Positions 9,159 through 18,088 of a stretch of 64,000 nt of DNA are shown here, piece after piece. The position numbers were made by a program, and so were the translations under genes. The notes beneath the pieces were generated by a model. The model searched no databases. It was not told the DNA's origin and was given only the letters and a program-made list of their open reading frames with translations. Source of the DNA: GCA-2706205 sp964215955. Its GTDB lineage: Bacteria; Bdellovibrionota; Bacteriovoracia; Bacteriovoracales; Bacteriovoracaceae. Position 1 is the first letter of the stretch. Each line of letters starts with the position of its first letter. The stretch lies in NCBI GenBank assembly GCA_964215955.1, contig CAXPDR010000031.1:62001-126000 (forward strand), written 5' to 3'.

Positions 9159-10164
9159 AGTTACTGCTCCTTCTAATATTGCTCTTGTTAAATATTGGGG
9201 AAAGTTCGGACGACAGTACCCAATGAATCCATCTATCAGTATGACTTTAAAAAACTGTGTTACAGAGATGAGTTTTAAAGTTGATAGAAATAAAAAAGAG
9301 AAGGGAATTACAAACTTTCTGTTTGAAAATCAGGCGAGTCCCAAATTTGAAAAAAGACTTAATGATTTTTTAAAGTCCATTGAGGATCTTTACCCCTTAG
9401 GAAAAGAATTAAATCTAGAAATTAAAAGTCAAAATTCATTCCCTCATTCAGCTGGAATTGCTTCTTCAGCTTCTGCTATGGCAGCCTTTGCAGCAGGACT
9501 TGTTCATATCGAAAGTTCGCTAAAAAATAATATTGATAAAATTGATTTGCAGCGGGTTAGTGAACTTGCAAGAATTGCTAGCGGATCCGCTTGTCGGAGT
9601 ATGATTCCTAATTATGCTATATGGGGTGAAACAAAAATGGATATAGGTTCAAATGAGCATGGTGTTTCATTTGAGAATATTCATGAGAACTTTAAGTCAA
9701 TGAATGATTCTATTCTTATCGTCTCCTCCGAGGAAAAGTCTGTTTCTAGTAGTCTTGGCCATCAATTGATGCATGGGCATGCATTCAGAGAGGCCAGGAT
9801 TGAGCAAGCTCATGAAAATATGCGAAATATGATTAATGCCATAGCAACAGGTGATTACGATCAATTTGGTGAGGTTCTTGAAAATGATGCTCTGACTTTG
9901 CACGCTCTTATGATGACTTCTTATCCTTCTTTTATATTATTAAAGCCTAATTCATTGGCCATCATCGAAAAAATTAGAATACTTAGAAATGAGCACAAAA
10001 TCCCTATGTATTTTACTATCGATGCTGGACCTAATATTCATTTGTTATATCCGGATAGTATTAAAGATAAAGCCACAAAATTTATTGAACAGGATTTAAT
10101 GCCTTTTTGCACTAATGTTATTCACGACAGAATAGGTAATGGAGTTTCAATAATAAATGAATAA
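9133..10164 (+). CDS. mvaD: Diphosphomevalonate decarboxylase
   Basis: The 343-residue GHMP-fold enzyme decarboxylates mevalonate 5-diphosphate to IPP using ATP. Diagnostic motifs are APSNIALVKYWGK at about 12-24, NPSISMTL at about 33, the phosphate-binding loop SAGIASSASAMAAFA at about 100-115, SGSACRS at about 153, and the catalytic-Asp motif IDAGPNIH at about 296. The overlap with the upstream kinase (26 bases) and with mvk (8 bases) indicates translational coupling. The NPSIS region and overall length are of the Bacteroidota-like branch rather than the Firmicutes one; this is an impression that needs a tree. Confidence 0.93.
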   Translation: MSSELIQFKVTAPSNIALVKYWGKFGRQYPMNPSISMTLKNCVTEMSFKVDRNKKEKGITNFLFENQASPKFEKRLNDFLKSIEDLYPLGKELNLEIKSQNSFPHSAGIASSASAMAAFAAGLVHIESSLKNNIDKIDLQRVSELARIASGSACRSMIPNYAIWGETKMDIGSNEHGVSFENIHENFKSMNDSILIVSSEEKSVSSSLGHQLMHGHAFREARIEQAHENMRNMINAIATGDYDQFGEVLENDALTLHALMMTSYPSFILLKPNSLAIIEKIRILRNEHKIPMYFTIDAGPNIHLLYPDSIKDKATKFIEQDLMPFCTNVIHDRIGNGVSIINE

Positions 10165-11044
10165 TAGGTTTAATGCTAAACTTTTACTTTTTGGAGAGTA
10201 TGGAATTATTAAAGGTGCTAAAGGACTTGCAGTACCTTTTCCAAAGTATTTTGGTTATTTAAAATCAGACATTAATAATAGTAAAAATAAATTAGATCTT
10301 GCCGAGTTTATTGGTTATATTGAAGGCTCAAGTATTTTAACCAAAGAGCTTGATATTGAAACACTTAAAAAAGACAATGAAAGAGGTCTTGTTTTTGATT
10401 CCAATATTCCTATTGGTCATGGTATTGGCTCTAGTGGTGCTCTCTGTGCTTCTATTTATTCTAAATATGCAAAGAATTTTGTCCGAAAAAAGCAGTATAA
10501 TGTTGAAGAGCTTAAGTACCTCAAAGATGTTATGGCATTGATGGAGTCATATTATCACGGGAGTAGTTCGGGAATTGATTGTCTTATCAGCTTAATTGAT
10601 AAACCTTTACAGTTAAATGGCCGGAATGATTTTCAATTGTTTTCTTCTGAAAATAGTCAAAAACTAGGTTATTTTTATATTTATAATACTGGGGTCTCCC
10701 GTAAAACTTCACCCTTGGTTCATCAATTTTTATCTGATTATGAAAATAATTTAGAATATAGGAATATGTTTTTAGAATATAAAAAGTTATCAGATGAAGT
10801 GATAGAACTTTTTGTTTTAGGTGAAAAAGAAATTTTTAAAAAACAAATGGAGAAGCTATCAAAGTTACAATTTATGGCATTTAAAAAAATGATCTGTCCT
10901 CGTATTGAAGAAGTATGGATTGAGGGGATTGAGAAAAAAGAGTTAAGTGTTAAATTATGTGGAGCCGGTGGTGGTGGTTTTTATCTAATTTATTCTCCTC
11001 ATAAAGAAATTTTACATCCTAATTTTTTAAAGGTTAATTTATGA
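10157..11044 (+). CDS. mvk: Mevalonate kinase
   Basis: The 295-residue GHMP kinase carries an N-terminal KLLLFGEYGIIKGAKGLA. The phosphate loop PIGHGIGSSGALCASI lies at about 88-103, SSGIDCLISL with its catalytic Asp at about 138-147, and the C-terminal glycine motif LCGAGGGGFYL at about 270. It phosphorylates mevalonate at C5. Being the better-preserved GHMP kinase of the two here, it most likely performs the first phosphorylation. It overlaps the mvaD 3' end and shares an ATGA with the PilZ gene. Confidence 0.85.
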   Translation: MNNRFNAKLLLFGEYGIIKGAKGLAVPFPKYFGYLKSDINNSKNKLDLAEFIGYIEGSSILTKELDIETLKKDNERGLVFDSNIPIGHGIGSSGALCASIYSKYAKNFVRKKQYNVEELKYLKDVMALMESYYHGSSSGIDCLISLIDKPLQLNGRNDFQLFSSENSQKLGYFYIYNTGVSRKTSPLVHQFLSDYENNLEYRNMFLEYKKLSDEVIELFVLGEKEIFKKQMEKLSKLQFMAFKKMICPRIEEVWIEGIEKKELSVKLCGAGGGGFYLIYSPHKEILHPNFLKVNL

Positions 11045-11721
11045 TTTTGGGAGACTTTAGGCCTGCTGGTTCATTAAAAGAATTTTATGATGAATTAGAA
11101 GTCATAAAAAAAAATAAAAGTCGGGTACTTGTGTGGCAAAAGGTAAACTCAAATAAACGGACCACATATTATGGTATTATGAAATCTTATCTTGCCAATA
11201 AAATTAAAACATCAATAAATTTAGAAATTGAAGACGCTATAAAGTTTGATAAAGGTTCTGAAATCTTTATTTATGTAGAAGAACTAGGGCTTCTTTTTAA
11301 AGGACAATACGACAGTTTTGTTAATAACAGTTTAAAAATAGTTGCTGAAGATAAAGTTTTATTAAAAGAAAAAAGAGAAAATCAGAGGATGGTTTTTAAT
11401 TATACCAAGGTTCTTGTTGATATTTTGTTAGAGGGGAAGATTCCCTTTAATAATGTAAAGCTAAAAGACATCACTGAATTAGGGATTGGATTAATCTGTA
11501 ATGAAAAGTTGATGAAGGGTCTTAAAAAGGGGATGGGGGTTGAAATTACTAGTATTAATTCAGTTCAACTTCCGCAAACTATTTCAGGAGAAATAGTACA
11601 CAGGTCTAAGCCTTCAAAGCACAATAGAATCGCAAGTGGACATTATCAAATAGGGGTTTTGTATCAGAAACCATCAAAGCTTATTAAAAAAGTAATGGAT
11701 ACCCTTAGTTTGGAAGGTTAG
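11041..11721 (+). CDS. PilZ-domain-like protein
   Basis: This 226-residue protein appears to have two parts. The N-terminal about 110 residues resemble a YcgR-N-like beta domain (LGLLFKGQYDSFVNN). The C-terminal PilZ-like domain has RENQR (an RxxxR motif, about 119-123) and KDITELGIGL (a [D/N]x[S/T]xxG motif, about 144), the two c-di-GMP contact motifs. No signal peptide or membrane segment is seen. It closes the mevalonate operon through a four-base overlap with mvk, so its expression would follow isoprenoid synthesis. Its effector target is unknown. Its 3' end overlaps the convergent crotonase-like gene by 17 bases. Confidence 0.65.
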   Translation: MILGDFRPAGSLKEFYDELEVIKKNKSRVLVWQKVNSNKRTTYYGIMKSYLANKIKTSINLEIEDAIKFDKGSEIFIYVEELGLLFKGQYDSFVNNSLKIVAEDKVLLKEKRENQRMVFNYTKVLVDILLEGKIPFNNVKLKDITELGIGLICNEKLMKGLKKGMGVEITSINSVQLPQTISGEIVHRSKPSKHNRIASGHYQIGVLYQKPSKLIKKVMDTLSLEG

Positions 11722-12550
11722 TATCACCTTTATCCGACTTTAAAAGACTTAACTTTACTGCTTCTTTCATATGTTTAGCTGGCATTTTTTCTTCCTGCTT
11801 TTCAGTCTTCCAGTCTTCTGATATCAATGCAGCCTGTGAGAGCTGTCTTTCAAATGTATTCATCTTTTCAGTTTTTGATCTAATTTGTTCCGATAAGCCC
11901 ATCTTAGTTTGAATACGCATGACTGGACCTTGTTCAGAAATTGGTTTTAAAATATTTTGAATTATGTCGTCTCTATTGTCCATTGTATAAGATTGATAGA
12001 TAAAGCCGCTGCTTTCTAGTTTTTGAATACTAATATCATGGCCTGTGAGTATCCAATTTCTGGCATTAGATAATCCAACAATCTGAGATAGTTGAGAGAT
12101 ACCACCAGAGCAAGGAACAACTCCTAGTTTGGTATGATTAAAATTTATTTTACAGGCCCTATTAGCAATTCTTATATCTGCTGCCGTTGCAAGTTCACTG
12201 GCAATATTAAAGGCTCCGAGTTGGACATCAACAACTACTGTTTGTGGAAGATGCATAATTGCAAAGTTGATTTTCTGAAGTTTGTCTGTAAATTTCTTTA
12301 TTTTGTCTATTGTTAGTCTTTTTAAAGAGTTTGGATTGTATCCACAACTTAAAATATCTGAGTTGGATTGAATGAGAATTGAACTAATTTCTACTTTAGA
12401 GCTTGCCCAAGCTAAAAGACCTTCTAATTCAAAAAGGAGTTCCATGCTTAGTGGGTTGTTTAGTCCATCTGAGTTTAAAGTAACGAAAAGAGTTCTGGTC
12501 GATTTTGATAATCTAATTTTAAGGGTATTATAATTGAAAAAGTTATTCAT
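11705..12550 (-). CDS. Enoyl-CoA hydratase/isomerase (crotonase) family protein, divergent active site
   Basis: The 281 residues follow the crotonase fold: an N-terminal strand TLFVTLNSDGLNNPLS, a first oxyanion-hole region ILSCGYN (about 68), QLGAFNIASELATAADIRIA (about 110-130), and KLGVVPCSGG (about 142). In active hydratases the second oxyanion segment is a glycine-rich GGG-ELA and a Glu follows about 20 residues after the P-x-x-GG. Here the glycines are replaced by NIAS and the expected Glu is not evident, so hydratase activity is doubtful. The C-terminal about 40 residues are Lys/Glu-rich. A ribosome site AAGGAAGG precedes the ATG, and a TATAAT-like hexamer lies about 127 bases upstream. 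Confidence 0.6.
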   Translation of the reverse strand: MNNFFNYNTLKIRLSKSTRTLFVTLNSDGLNNPLSMELLFELEGLLAWASSKVEISSILIQSNSDILSCGYNPNSLKRLTIDKIKKFTDKLQKINFAIMHLPQTVVVDVQLGAFNIASELATAADIRIANRACKINFNHTKLGVVPCSGGISQLSQIVGLSNARNWILTGHDISIQKLESSGFIYQSYTMDNRDDIIQNILKPISEQGPVMRIQTKMGLSEQIRSKTEKMNTFERQLSQAALISEDWKTEKQEEKMPAKHMKEAVKLSLLKSDKGDTNLPN

Positions 12551-12718
12551 TTTCCTTCCTTGGTAAATGATTATTCAAGAAACATCCTTGTCTCTCTCTT
12601 TTAAATTTTTTCGTCTTTTGGATTGAAAGTCAAATTAGAATCATGACAACTTTCGAAACATTAATGAATTTAATAGATTATAGAATAAAAACTGATTTAA
12701 TCGGTATTTATTGCCTCC

Positions 12719-12744
12719 AAAAAAAAAGGGCCAATGTTTGGCCC
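12719..12744 (-). terminator. Rho-independent terminator of trxB
   Basis: On the minus strand, GGGCCAA pairs perfectly with TTGGCCC around a three-base loop and is followed by nine T residues (plus-strand positions 12719-12727). It lies 23 bases after the trxB stop codon. Confidence 0.93.
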
Positions 12745-12766
12745 TAATATACTGTTGAATTTAATT

Positions 12767-13696
12767 TTAATGATTATCTTCAAGAAACCTTTCGGCCCTA
12801 ATTGCTGCTTCACAACCTGAACCAGCAGCTGAGATTGCTTGTCTATAGTAAGAATCCTGTACATCGCCACAAGCAAAAACCCCAGGAATATTAGTATCAG
12901 GATGTTTTCCTTTGGTTATAATAAACCCATGGTCATCAGTATCAATCTGATTATTTAAAAATTTTGTATTTGGTGTGTGGCCAATACCCATAAATAATCC
13001 ATTTGTTGGTCTTTGAGATGTTTCTCCAGTTTCTGTGTTTTTTACAACAATACCAGTTACACCTGTTGGATCAGATTGGATTTCGACAACTTCGTGATTC
13101 CATAAAACTTCAATTTTCGGGTTATCAAAAACTCGTTGTTGCATCGGTTTTGATGCTCTAAATGTATCTCTTCTGTGTACGATTGTGACTTTACTTGCAA
13201 ATTTAGTAAGAAACATTGCTTCTTCCATGGCAGTATCTCCACCACCAACAATGTGGACAACTTGATCTCTGTAAAAAAAGCCATCACATGTTGCACATGC
13301 ACTTACGCCTTTTCCAATAAGTTCTTTTTCATTTGGTAAACCAAGATATTTTGCACTTGCACCTGTAGAAATGATTAAAGATTGTGCCTCGAATTCATTT
13401 CCGTTTTCGCATATAATTTTAAATGGTCTTTGAGATAAATCGACAGAGCTAACATGGGTGGTTAGATATTCAGTTCCAAACTTTTCAGCTTGAGCTTTCA
13501 TATTATTCATTAAGTCAGGCCCCATAATTCCATCAGGGAAACCAGGAAAGTTTTCTACGTCAGTTGTTGTAGTAAGTTGACCACCAGGTTCATGTCCCAT
13601 AATAACAAGGGGCTTAAGGTTCGCTCTAGATGCGTAAAGTGCGGCAGTGTAGCCTGCAGGTCCTGAACCAATTATAATTACGTCTCTTTTTTCCAT
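12767..13696 (-). CDS. trxB: Thioredoxin reductase
   Basis: The 309-residue flavoprotein has the FAD Rossmann motif GSGPAGYTAALYASRA at the N-terminus. The redox-active disulfide CATC is in SACATCDGFF (about 134-137), the NADPH motif GGGDTAMEEA at about 152, and the terminal FAD motif GVFACGDVQD at about 280. It reduces thioredoxin with NADPH in the cytoplasm. Length and motifs are those of the low-molecular-weight bacterial enzyme. It follows a 63-codon gene after 21 bases and shares its promoter, and a strong terminator follows. Confidence 0.96.
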   Translation of the reverse strand: MEKRDVIIIGSGPAGYTAALYASRANLKPLVIMGHEPGGQLTTTTDVENFPGFPDGIMGPDLMNNMKAQAEKFGTEYLTTHVSSVDLSQRPFKIICENGNEFEAQSLIISTGASAKYLGLPNEKELIGKGVSACATCDGFFYRDQVVHIVGGGDTAMEEAMFLTKFASKVTIVHRRDTFRASKPMQQRVFDNPKIEVLWNHEVVEIQSDPTGVTGIVVKNTETGETSQRPTNGLFMGIGHTPNTKFLNNQIDTDDHGFIITKGKHPDTNIPGVFACGDVQDSYYRQAISAAGSGCEAAIRAERFLEDNH

Positions 13697-13717
13697 TTAA
13701 AATTACCTTTTTGAAGT

Positions 13718-13909
13718 TTATTCTTCTGTTAAACCTAATCGCTTTTTAACGTCTTCAGGTCTATCATCTTTATCGGCATTCATTTCATACCATGCTTTAA
13801 CACTTAAGAGTTCATCAGGATTTTTGGTTTCCTGAGTTACTTTGTATGTTTCACCTGAAAGGGAACATTCATATTTATAAATCTTTTTTTCTTTTCTTCT
13901 CTTAGCCAA
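13718..13909 (-). CDS. Small basic/acidic protein of unknown function upstream of trxB
   Basis: The 63-residue product (MAKRRKEKKIYKYECS...) starts at a TTG with an AGAGG ribosome site six bases upstream. It is Lys/Arg-rich at the N-terminus, with a YECSLSGETYKVT segment resembling a single beta hairpin, and ends with a helical acidic tail (DDRPEDVKKRLGLTEE). Only one cysteine is present, so it is not a zinc ribbon by itself. Position between a consensus promoter and trxB supports its being a real gene. I do not recognise a family. Confidence 0.65.
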   Translation of the reverse strand: MAKRRKEKKIYKYECSLSGETYKVTQETKNPDELLSVKAWYEMNADKDDRPEDVKKRLGLTEE

Positions 13910-13944
13910 AACTACCTCTTTGATTGATGAAATTGATGTTGTAA

Positions 13945-13973
13945 TTTATAAATTAAGTAAGACAGAATATCAA
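13945..13973 (-). promoter_or_regulatory. Sigma-70-type promoter of the trxB operon
   Basis: On the minus strand a -35 TTGATA (plus 13968-13973) and a -10 TATAAA (plus 13945-13950) are separated by exactly 17 bases. They point toward the 63-codon gene and trxB, about 36 bases before the first start codon. Confidence 0.75.
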
Positions 13974-14087
13974 GTTTGTCGAAGTAAAAATAAGTATTTA
14001 ACGCGCCGAATTCTAAACTGGAGTCATTTATTTAAATTATTTAACGCAAAGCCTTTTCAAATGATATTCATAGGATAGAATAAAACT

Positions 14088-15614
14088 ATGTATATTTATG
14101 GCCAAGGATGGTCCAGTAAGCACATTTTTATCCCACTAATAGTTTTAATCTTTGGATTTACCACATCCTCCTATGGAATCAATGACGATATTGTGGAGGT
14201 TAAATCAGTAAGCTCTAGTGGTAGAACAATTTCTTTGAATCGTGGAAAATTAGATGATTTAAGAAATGGTGAGTTTGCAGTTTTAATTGTTAAAACAGAC
14301 TTGGATGCTGAAAAGTCTATTTTCAAACCTGTGGCAAAGTTAAAGTTAGTTAAAAGTTTTGAAAGCGATTCTGTCTGGGTTGCATATAAAATACTTCTTA
14401 AGAATGCTCTAGTTCAAGGTAAGAAATATATTTTATTGACTGAAAGCCAAATGTTAAAAGGAAGATCAGATTTTACTGTTAAGAGAACTAGTCTAGTTAC
14501 AAATAAAGATGCTGATGTAGAGTTGAAAGAATTTCTTATTGAAGGTGATTCACTGGCAAAGAAAAAAGATGATTATGTCGTTATAGAAAAACCTCATCGT
14601 AAAGAAAAGCATTTTGAAACTGATATCGATTTAATTGATATTCAGCAATTCGAACCTAAGTTAGGAGATGATAAACTTTATATCAAAGGAATATACAGAT
14701 CTCCCTATGCAAAGGATTTTTCTAAGAGAAAAAAAGTACGAACATTTGAAAAAATGGTTGTAGCCTATCTGAATAAATATAATGATCCAAACTTTTCTTA
14801 CAAAAAATTTTATGAGGAGCAGGCCAGGGATGTTTCCGGAGATGGTAGCGACAGGTCTGTATACGGCAATGCCAAACAAAGATATGATGCTAAACTTGTC
14901 GACGAGAGAAGACGTAAAGAAGAACTCTATGAAAATCTTCTTAGTAAAGGTGAGGCGTGGTCTGAGGAGTATACCGATAATCAACTCAGAGAGTTGTTGA
15001 AGGACTTTAGCATTGTCAGAGAGCGAAGAAGAAGGGCAACATTAGCTTCCTTTACTTTTAAACATCAATTATCTTTTTCTTTTGGTTATAATCTTGTTGA
15101 TAATGATAATGTTAATGATACAGAGACGACGGAAGAAAACCCTTATGGCTTTGAAGTTTCTTATGAAAGTGAATTTAGTTCTGAACTTGAAAGTTTACAG
15201 CATTTTACTTACGAGTTCTCTTTTAGAAGGATGAATGATAGTTTTTATGGTGGATCCTATAATGTTGAATCTCTTGAATATTCAGTAGCATCACATCTAA
15301 ATTGGTACCCATTCTATAAATTAGGAACTATTAACCGTAATGTTTTATACTTTGGTCTATCAGCTCGTTTTGGCTATAGTTCACTTTCTAATAATACCTC
15401 TGGAGATACTAGTGCTTACCAATTGTTTGCTCTTCCTGGGGTCAATATGGGGATAAAGTATAGCTTTGAAAATTCCTGGGGATATAAAATAGCACTATCG
15501 TATCAAAACATAAGTGTTTCTAAGGTTGTAACTGCAGATGAAGATGATGTTCTTCCAAATGAAGCTGATTATATTGAAGGAAAAATAAATATAGGATTAA
15601 CTAGATTTTTCTAG
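14088..15614 (+). CDS. Predicted outer-membrane beta-barrel protein with N-terminal periplasmic domain
   Basis: The 508-residue protein has an N-terminal hydrophobic segment (IFIPLIVLIFGFTTSSYG) ending near residue 31, consistent with a signal peptide. A small domain follows (about 35-120) with SSGRTISLNRGKLDDLRNGEFA. A charged Lys/Arg/Glu-rich middle comes next (about 200-325, for example RRRKEELYENLLSKGEAW). The end is a barrel-like region of alternating aromatic strands finishing in Phe-Phe (NIGLTRFF), as outer-membrane proteins do. The next gene, 17 bases downstream, has the same N-terminal motif and a similar barrel, so the two look like diverged tandem copies. The function is unknown. 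Confidence 0.65.
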   Translation: MYIYGQGWSSKHIFIPLIVLIFGFTTSSYGINDDIVEVKSVSSSGRTISLNRGKLDDLRNGEFAVLIVKTDLDAEKSIFKPVAKLKLVKSFESDSVWVAYKILLKNALVQGKKYILLTESQMLKGRSDFTVKRTSLVTNKDADVELKEFLIEGDSLAKKKDDYVVIEKPHRKEKHFETDIDLIDIQQFEPKLGDDKLYIKGIYRSPYAKDFSKRKKVRTFEKMVVAYLNKYNDPNFSYKKFYEEQARDVSGDGSDRSVYGNAKQRYDAKLVDERRRKEELYENLLSKGEAWSEEYTDNQLRELLKDFSIVRERRRRATLASFTFKHQLSFSFGYNLVDNDNVNDTETTEENPYGFEVSYESEFSSELESLQHFTYEFSFRRMNDSFYGGSYNVESLEYSVASHLNWYPFYKLGTINRNVLYFGLSARFGYSSLSNNTSGDTSAYQLFALPGVNMGIKYSFENSWGYKIALSYQNISVSKVVTADEDDVLPNEADYIEGKINIGLTRFF

Positions 15615-15631
15615 TTGGGAGTTTAATTAAT

Positions 15632-16708
15632 ATGTTGTTTAGAGTTTTAATAATATTGTTCATTTTGGTGCCTAGTTCATATGCACTAGAAATTGATGAA
15701 AAATTAACTTTAAGAATCGTGAGTACCAGTGCAAGTAAAAAGACCCTTCTTATCAACCGTGGTATTGAAGATGGTTTAATTAAAGGAGATCATGCGAAAT
15801 TCTTTGTTTCTACTGGAGTTGTAGGTAGGGCCGTCTGTATAAAACTAAGTCCGACAAGGTCAGTTTGGTCTGTTTACCGAGTTGTTAACAATGACTTTTT
15901 AAGACCTGATCAAGTAATGAAGTTGAAAATTACACCGGCCGTGAAAATTACTAAGGATGAATCTCGAATGCTGGTATCGGATGACACAAGTCCTGCGCCA
16001 AAGGATCCTAGAGATTTAGGAATTCCATTAGCAGAGGGAGCCGACGATATATCCAAAGGCTCTTTGGACTTTGATGTGAATAAAAAACCAAAATGGGATG
16101 TTATGAGTACTTCCTTGCTTAATAAAAACAGAGAGATTTTTGGAATGTTTCATTATAGTTCTTATAGCGATAAAACAGATCCTTCCCCAACTGGAACTGC
16201 TTACTCCCAGGATGTAAGTAATATGTTTTTTAAAATTGGTGGTGAATGGTTCTTTGTCGAAGAAACAAAATGGTATCATCGTTTCTCTTTTTTAGTATCT
16301 TTTCTATTAGATAACTCTTCTAAAATGGCACACTATGGAACTTATGTGGAAGAGGAAACTTCTGAGTTCGGTTTTGGTGTAAGTATTTATCCGAGTACTA
16401 GACCAAGTGAGGTTTATAAAATGGTTCATTTTTTAAATTATACATTTGGGCTAGGTTCTACAACTTCCACTTATACTGCTGGTAAAGAAAGTGAGTCGAA
16501 TAGTTTTGAAGGTGAAGTTGTGGATGGGTCCGTCATCTCAAATACATTCACTTATGGATTTAAATATTATACTCATAAGGGCTTTGGTGCACGTATGGAG
16601 TTTTCATATATTATAAGAAGTGATGACTATGCCGAAGTTAATAATACATCTTGGTTAAGATCTAAGTCAGGGCCGCAGATAAGTGTTGGACTTGCCTATA
16701 GATTTTAA
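15632..16708 (+). CDS. Predicted outer-membrane beta-barrel protein, paralogue of the upstream gene
   Basis: The 358 residues start with a clear signal peptide (MLFRVLIILFILVPSSYALE). The small domain STSASKKTLLINRGIEDGLIKGDHAKFFV (here abbreviated: SKKTLLINRG and DGLIKGDHA) aligns with SGRTISLNRG and LDDLRNGEFA of the previous protein. The C-terminal about 220 residues form alternating strands ending in Tyr-Arg-Phe (SVGLAYRF), the terminal aromatic expected for outer-membrane insertion. It lacks the charged middle section of its neighbour. The two genes probably form one transcript. I do not recognise a characterised family. Confidence 0.65.
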   Translation: MLFRVLIILFILVPSSYALEIDEKLTLRIVSTSASKKTLLINRGIEDGLIKGDHAKFFVSTGVVGRAVCIKLSPTRSVWSVYRVVNNDFLRPDQVMKLKITPAVKITKDESRMLVSDDTSPAPKDPRDLGIPLAEGADDISKGSLDFDVNKKPKWDVMSTSLLNKNREIFGMFHYSSYSDKTDPSPTGTAYSQDVSNMFFKIGGEWFFVEETKWYHRFSFLVSFLLDNSSKMAHYGTYVEEETSEFGFGVSIYPSTRPSEVYKMVHFLNYTFGLGSTTSTYTAGKESESNSFEGEVVDGSVISNTFTYGFKYYTHKGFGARMEFSYIIRSDDYAEVNNTSWLRSKSGPQISVGLAYRF

Positions 16709-16714
16709 TATTTA

Positions 16715-18088
16715 TTATTCGAAATCTATTTTATCAATAATGTTTTTTAGCTCTTGATCCGTGAGGTGCTTGTTTGAAGGAAGGGATAATCGTCTGCTGA
16801 GTAAGTCTTCCTTTGTTCTCACCTTTTCACTTTCGATAACTTTTAAAATTTGCTCTTCGCTTAGACTTTTACTAAATGGGTCTTTAACAATGGAAGTGGT
16901 TTGTAGTGGTTTAAGAGTTAAGTCTTTATCATGTTTAATCCCTAATCTCTTAAATATTGTTTTGTTGAGGTCTTGGGCCATTTTTCTGAAAGTTGTGTAT
17001 TTCCCCCCCACAAGAACGTACATGTTTTCTTGTGGGTGAAAGATTTTGTGAAGTCTTGAAGTCTTTGAACTTGATTCACTGGACTTTACTAGGGGTCTAA
17101 CAGCGGCAAAACTTGAAAGAATACTATTGTGATTAATTTTACTTTCTGGAAAATAATCATTTACGACAGAAATTAAATAGTCGATTTCATTTTGAGTAGG
17201 CTTTATATTCAGCATTTCACTTTCGGGATCAATAGGATGTTCTGTCGTTCCTACAAGAATTGATTTTCTTTGAGGAATGACAAAAATTATTCTTCCATCT
17301 TTAGTTTGAAGTACCATTGCATCTTTTATAGGAAGTGCATTTTCTTCGAGCCATAAATGGGTACCTTTTGAAGGTAAAATTCGTGGACTCCATGGAATGG
17401 ATAGGCTTTTCATTACTTGGTCTGTAAATGGTCCTGTGGCAAAAATCAAATGCTTAGTTAGAACTAAATCTTCTTGTTCAGTTAAAACATCTTTATAAGT
17501 TATTTTGTATTGAGAATTTTCGGTCTTTTCGACTTTTATAACTTTTTTATAATTAAGCGCATGACAGTTTTTATTATTAAGTCCATCGTATATACATTCA
17601 AGTCCTAACTTGGCATCATCAACTATTCCGTCGTAGTAGACGCCTGCACCAGTAAGACCTTCTTTTCTCAAACTTGGCATTTCTTTTAAGGTCTGGGAAA
17701 TATTTAAAACTCTATGAGGAGAGTTTTTAAATAATGACAATAAATCATAGAGGAACAAGCCAATTCGCATAAAGAATAAAGGCCATTTACTTTCTTTATA
17801 GACAGGTAAGTAAAAAGGAACTTCTTTGGTTAGGTGGGGTGTTAGTTTTAACCAGAGATTTTTTTCTTTTAAGGCTTCAAAAACCAAAGAAAAATCCATG
17901 TTCTCTAAGTATCTAATACCACCATGAAGCATTTTACTACTTCCTTGACTAGTTTGAGAGTTAAAATCAGATTGTTCAAGTAATAGGGACTTGCATCCAT
18001 GGAGGGATTGCTCTCGGAATAAACCCGCTCCAACGATTCCACCGCCGATAATTACAATATCATATAACTCTAGTTTTTTTCTATCCAA
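16715..18088 (-). CDS. glpD: FAD-dependent glycerol-3-phosphate dehydrogenase
   Basis: The N-terminal FAD motif YDIVIIGGGIVGAGLFREQS, the GlpD substrate/FAD segment SSKMLHGGIRYLE (about 51-63), and the conserved LPSKGTHLWLE and GTTEHPIDPESE segments identify the membrane-associated enzyme. It oxidises glycerol-3-phosphate to dihydroxyacetone phosphate and passes electrons to quinone. At 457 residues it is shorter than the usual about 500-550, mainly because the C-terminal cap domain is abbreviated after VGGKYTTFRKMA. The start is TTG with an AGGAAA site. It begins inside the last 19 bases of the acidic YbjQ-like gene. No glpF or glpK neighbour is present, so the substrate may come from phospholipids. 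Confidence 0.85.
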   Translation of the reverse strand: MDRKKLELYDIVIIGGGIVGAGLFREQSLHGCKSLLLEQSDFNSQTSQGSSKMLHGGIRYLENMDFSLVFEALKEKNLWLKLTPHLTKEVPFYLPVYKESKWPLFFMRIGLFLYDLLSLFKNSPHRVLNISQTLKEMPSLRKEGLTGAGVYYDGIVDDAKLGLECIYDGLNNKNCHALNYKKVIKVEKTENSQYKITYKDVLTEQEDLVLTKHLIFATGPFTDQVMKSLSIPWSPRILPSKGTHLWLEENALPIKDAMVLQTKDGRIIFVIPQRKSILVGTTEHPIDPESEMLNIKPTQNEIDYLISVVNDYFPESKINHNSILSSFAAVRPLVKSSESSSKTSRLHKIFHPQENMYVLVGGKYTTFRKMAQDLNKTIFKRLGIKHDKDLTLKPLQTTSIVKDPFSKSLSEEQILKVIESEKVRTKEDLLSRRLSLPSNKHLTDQELKNIIDKIDFE

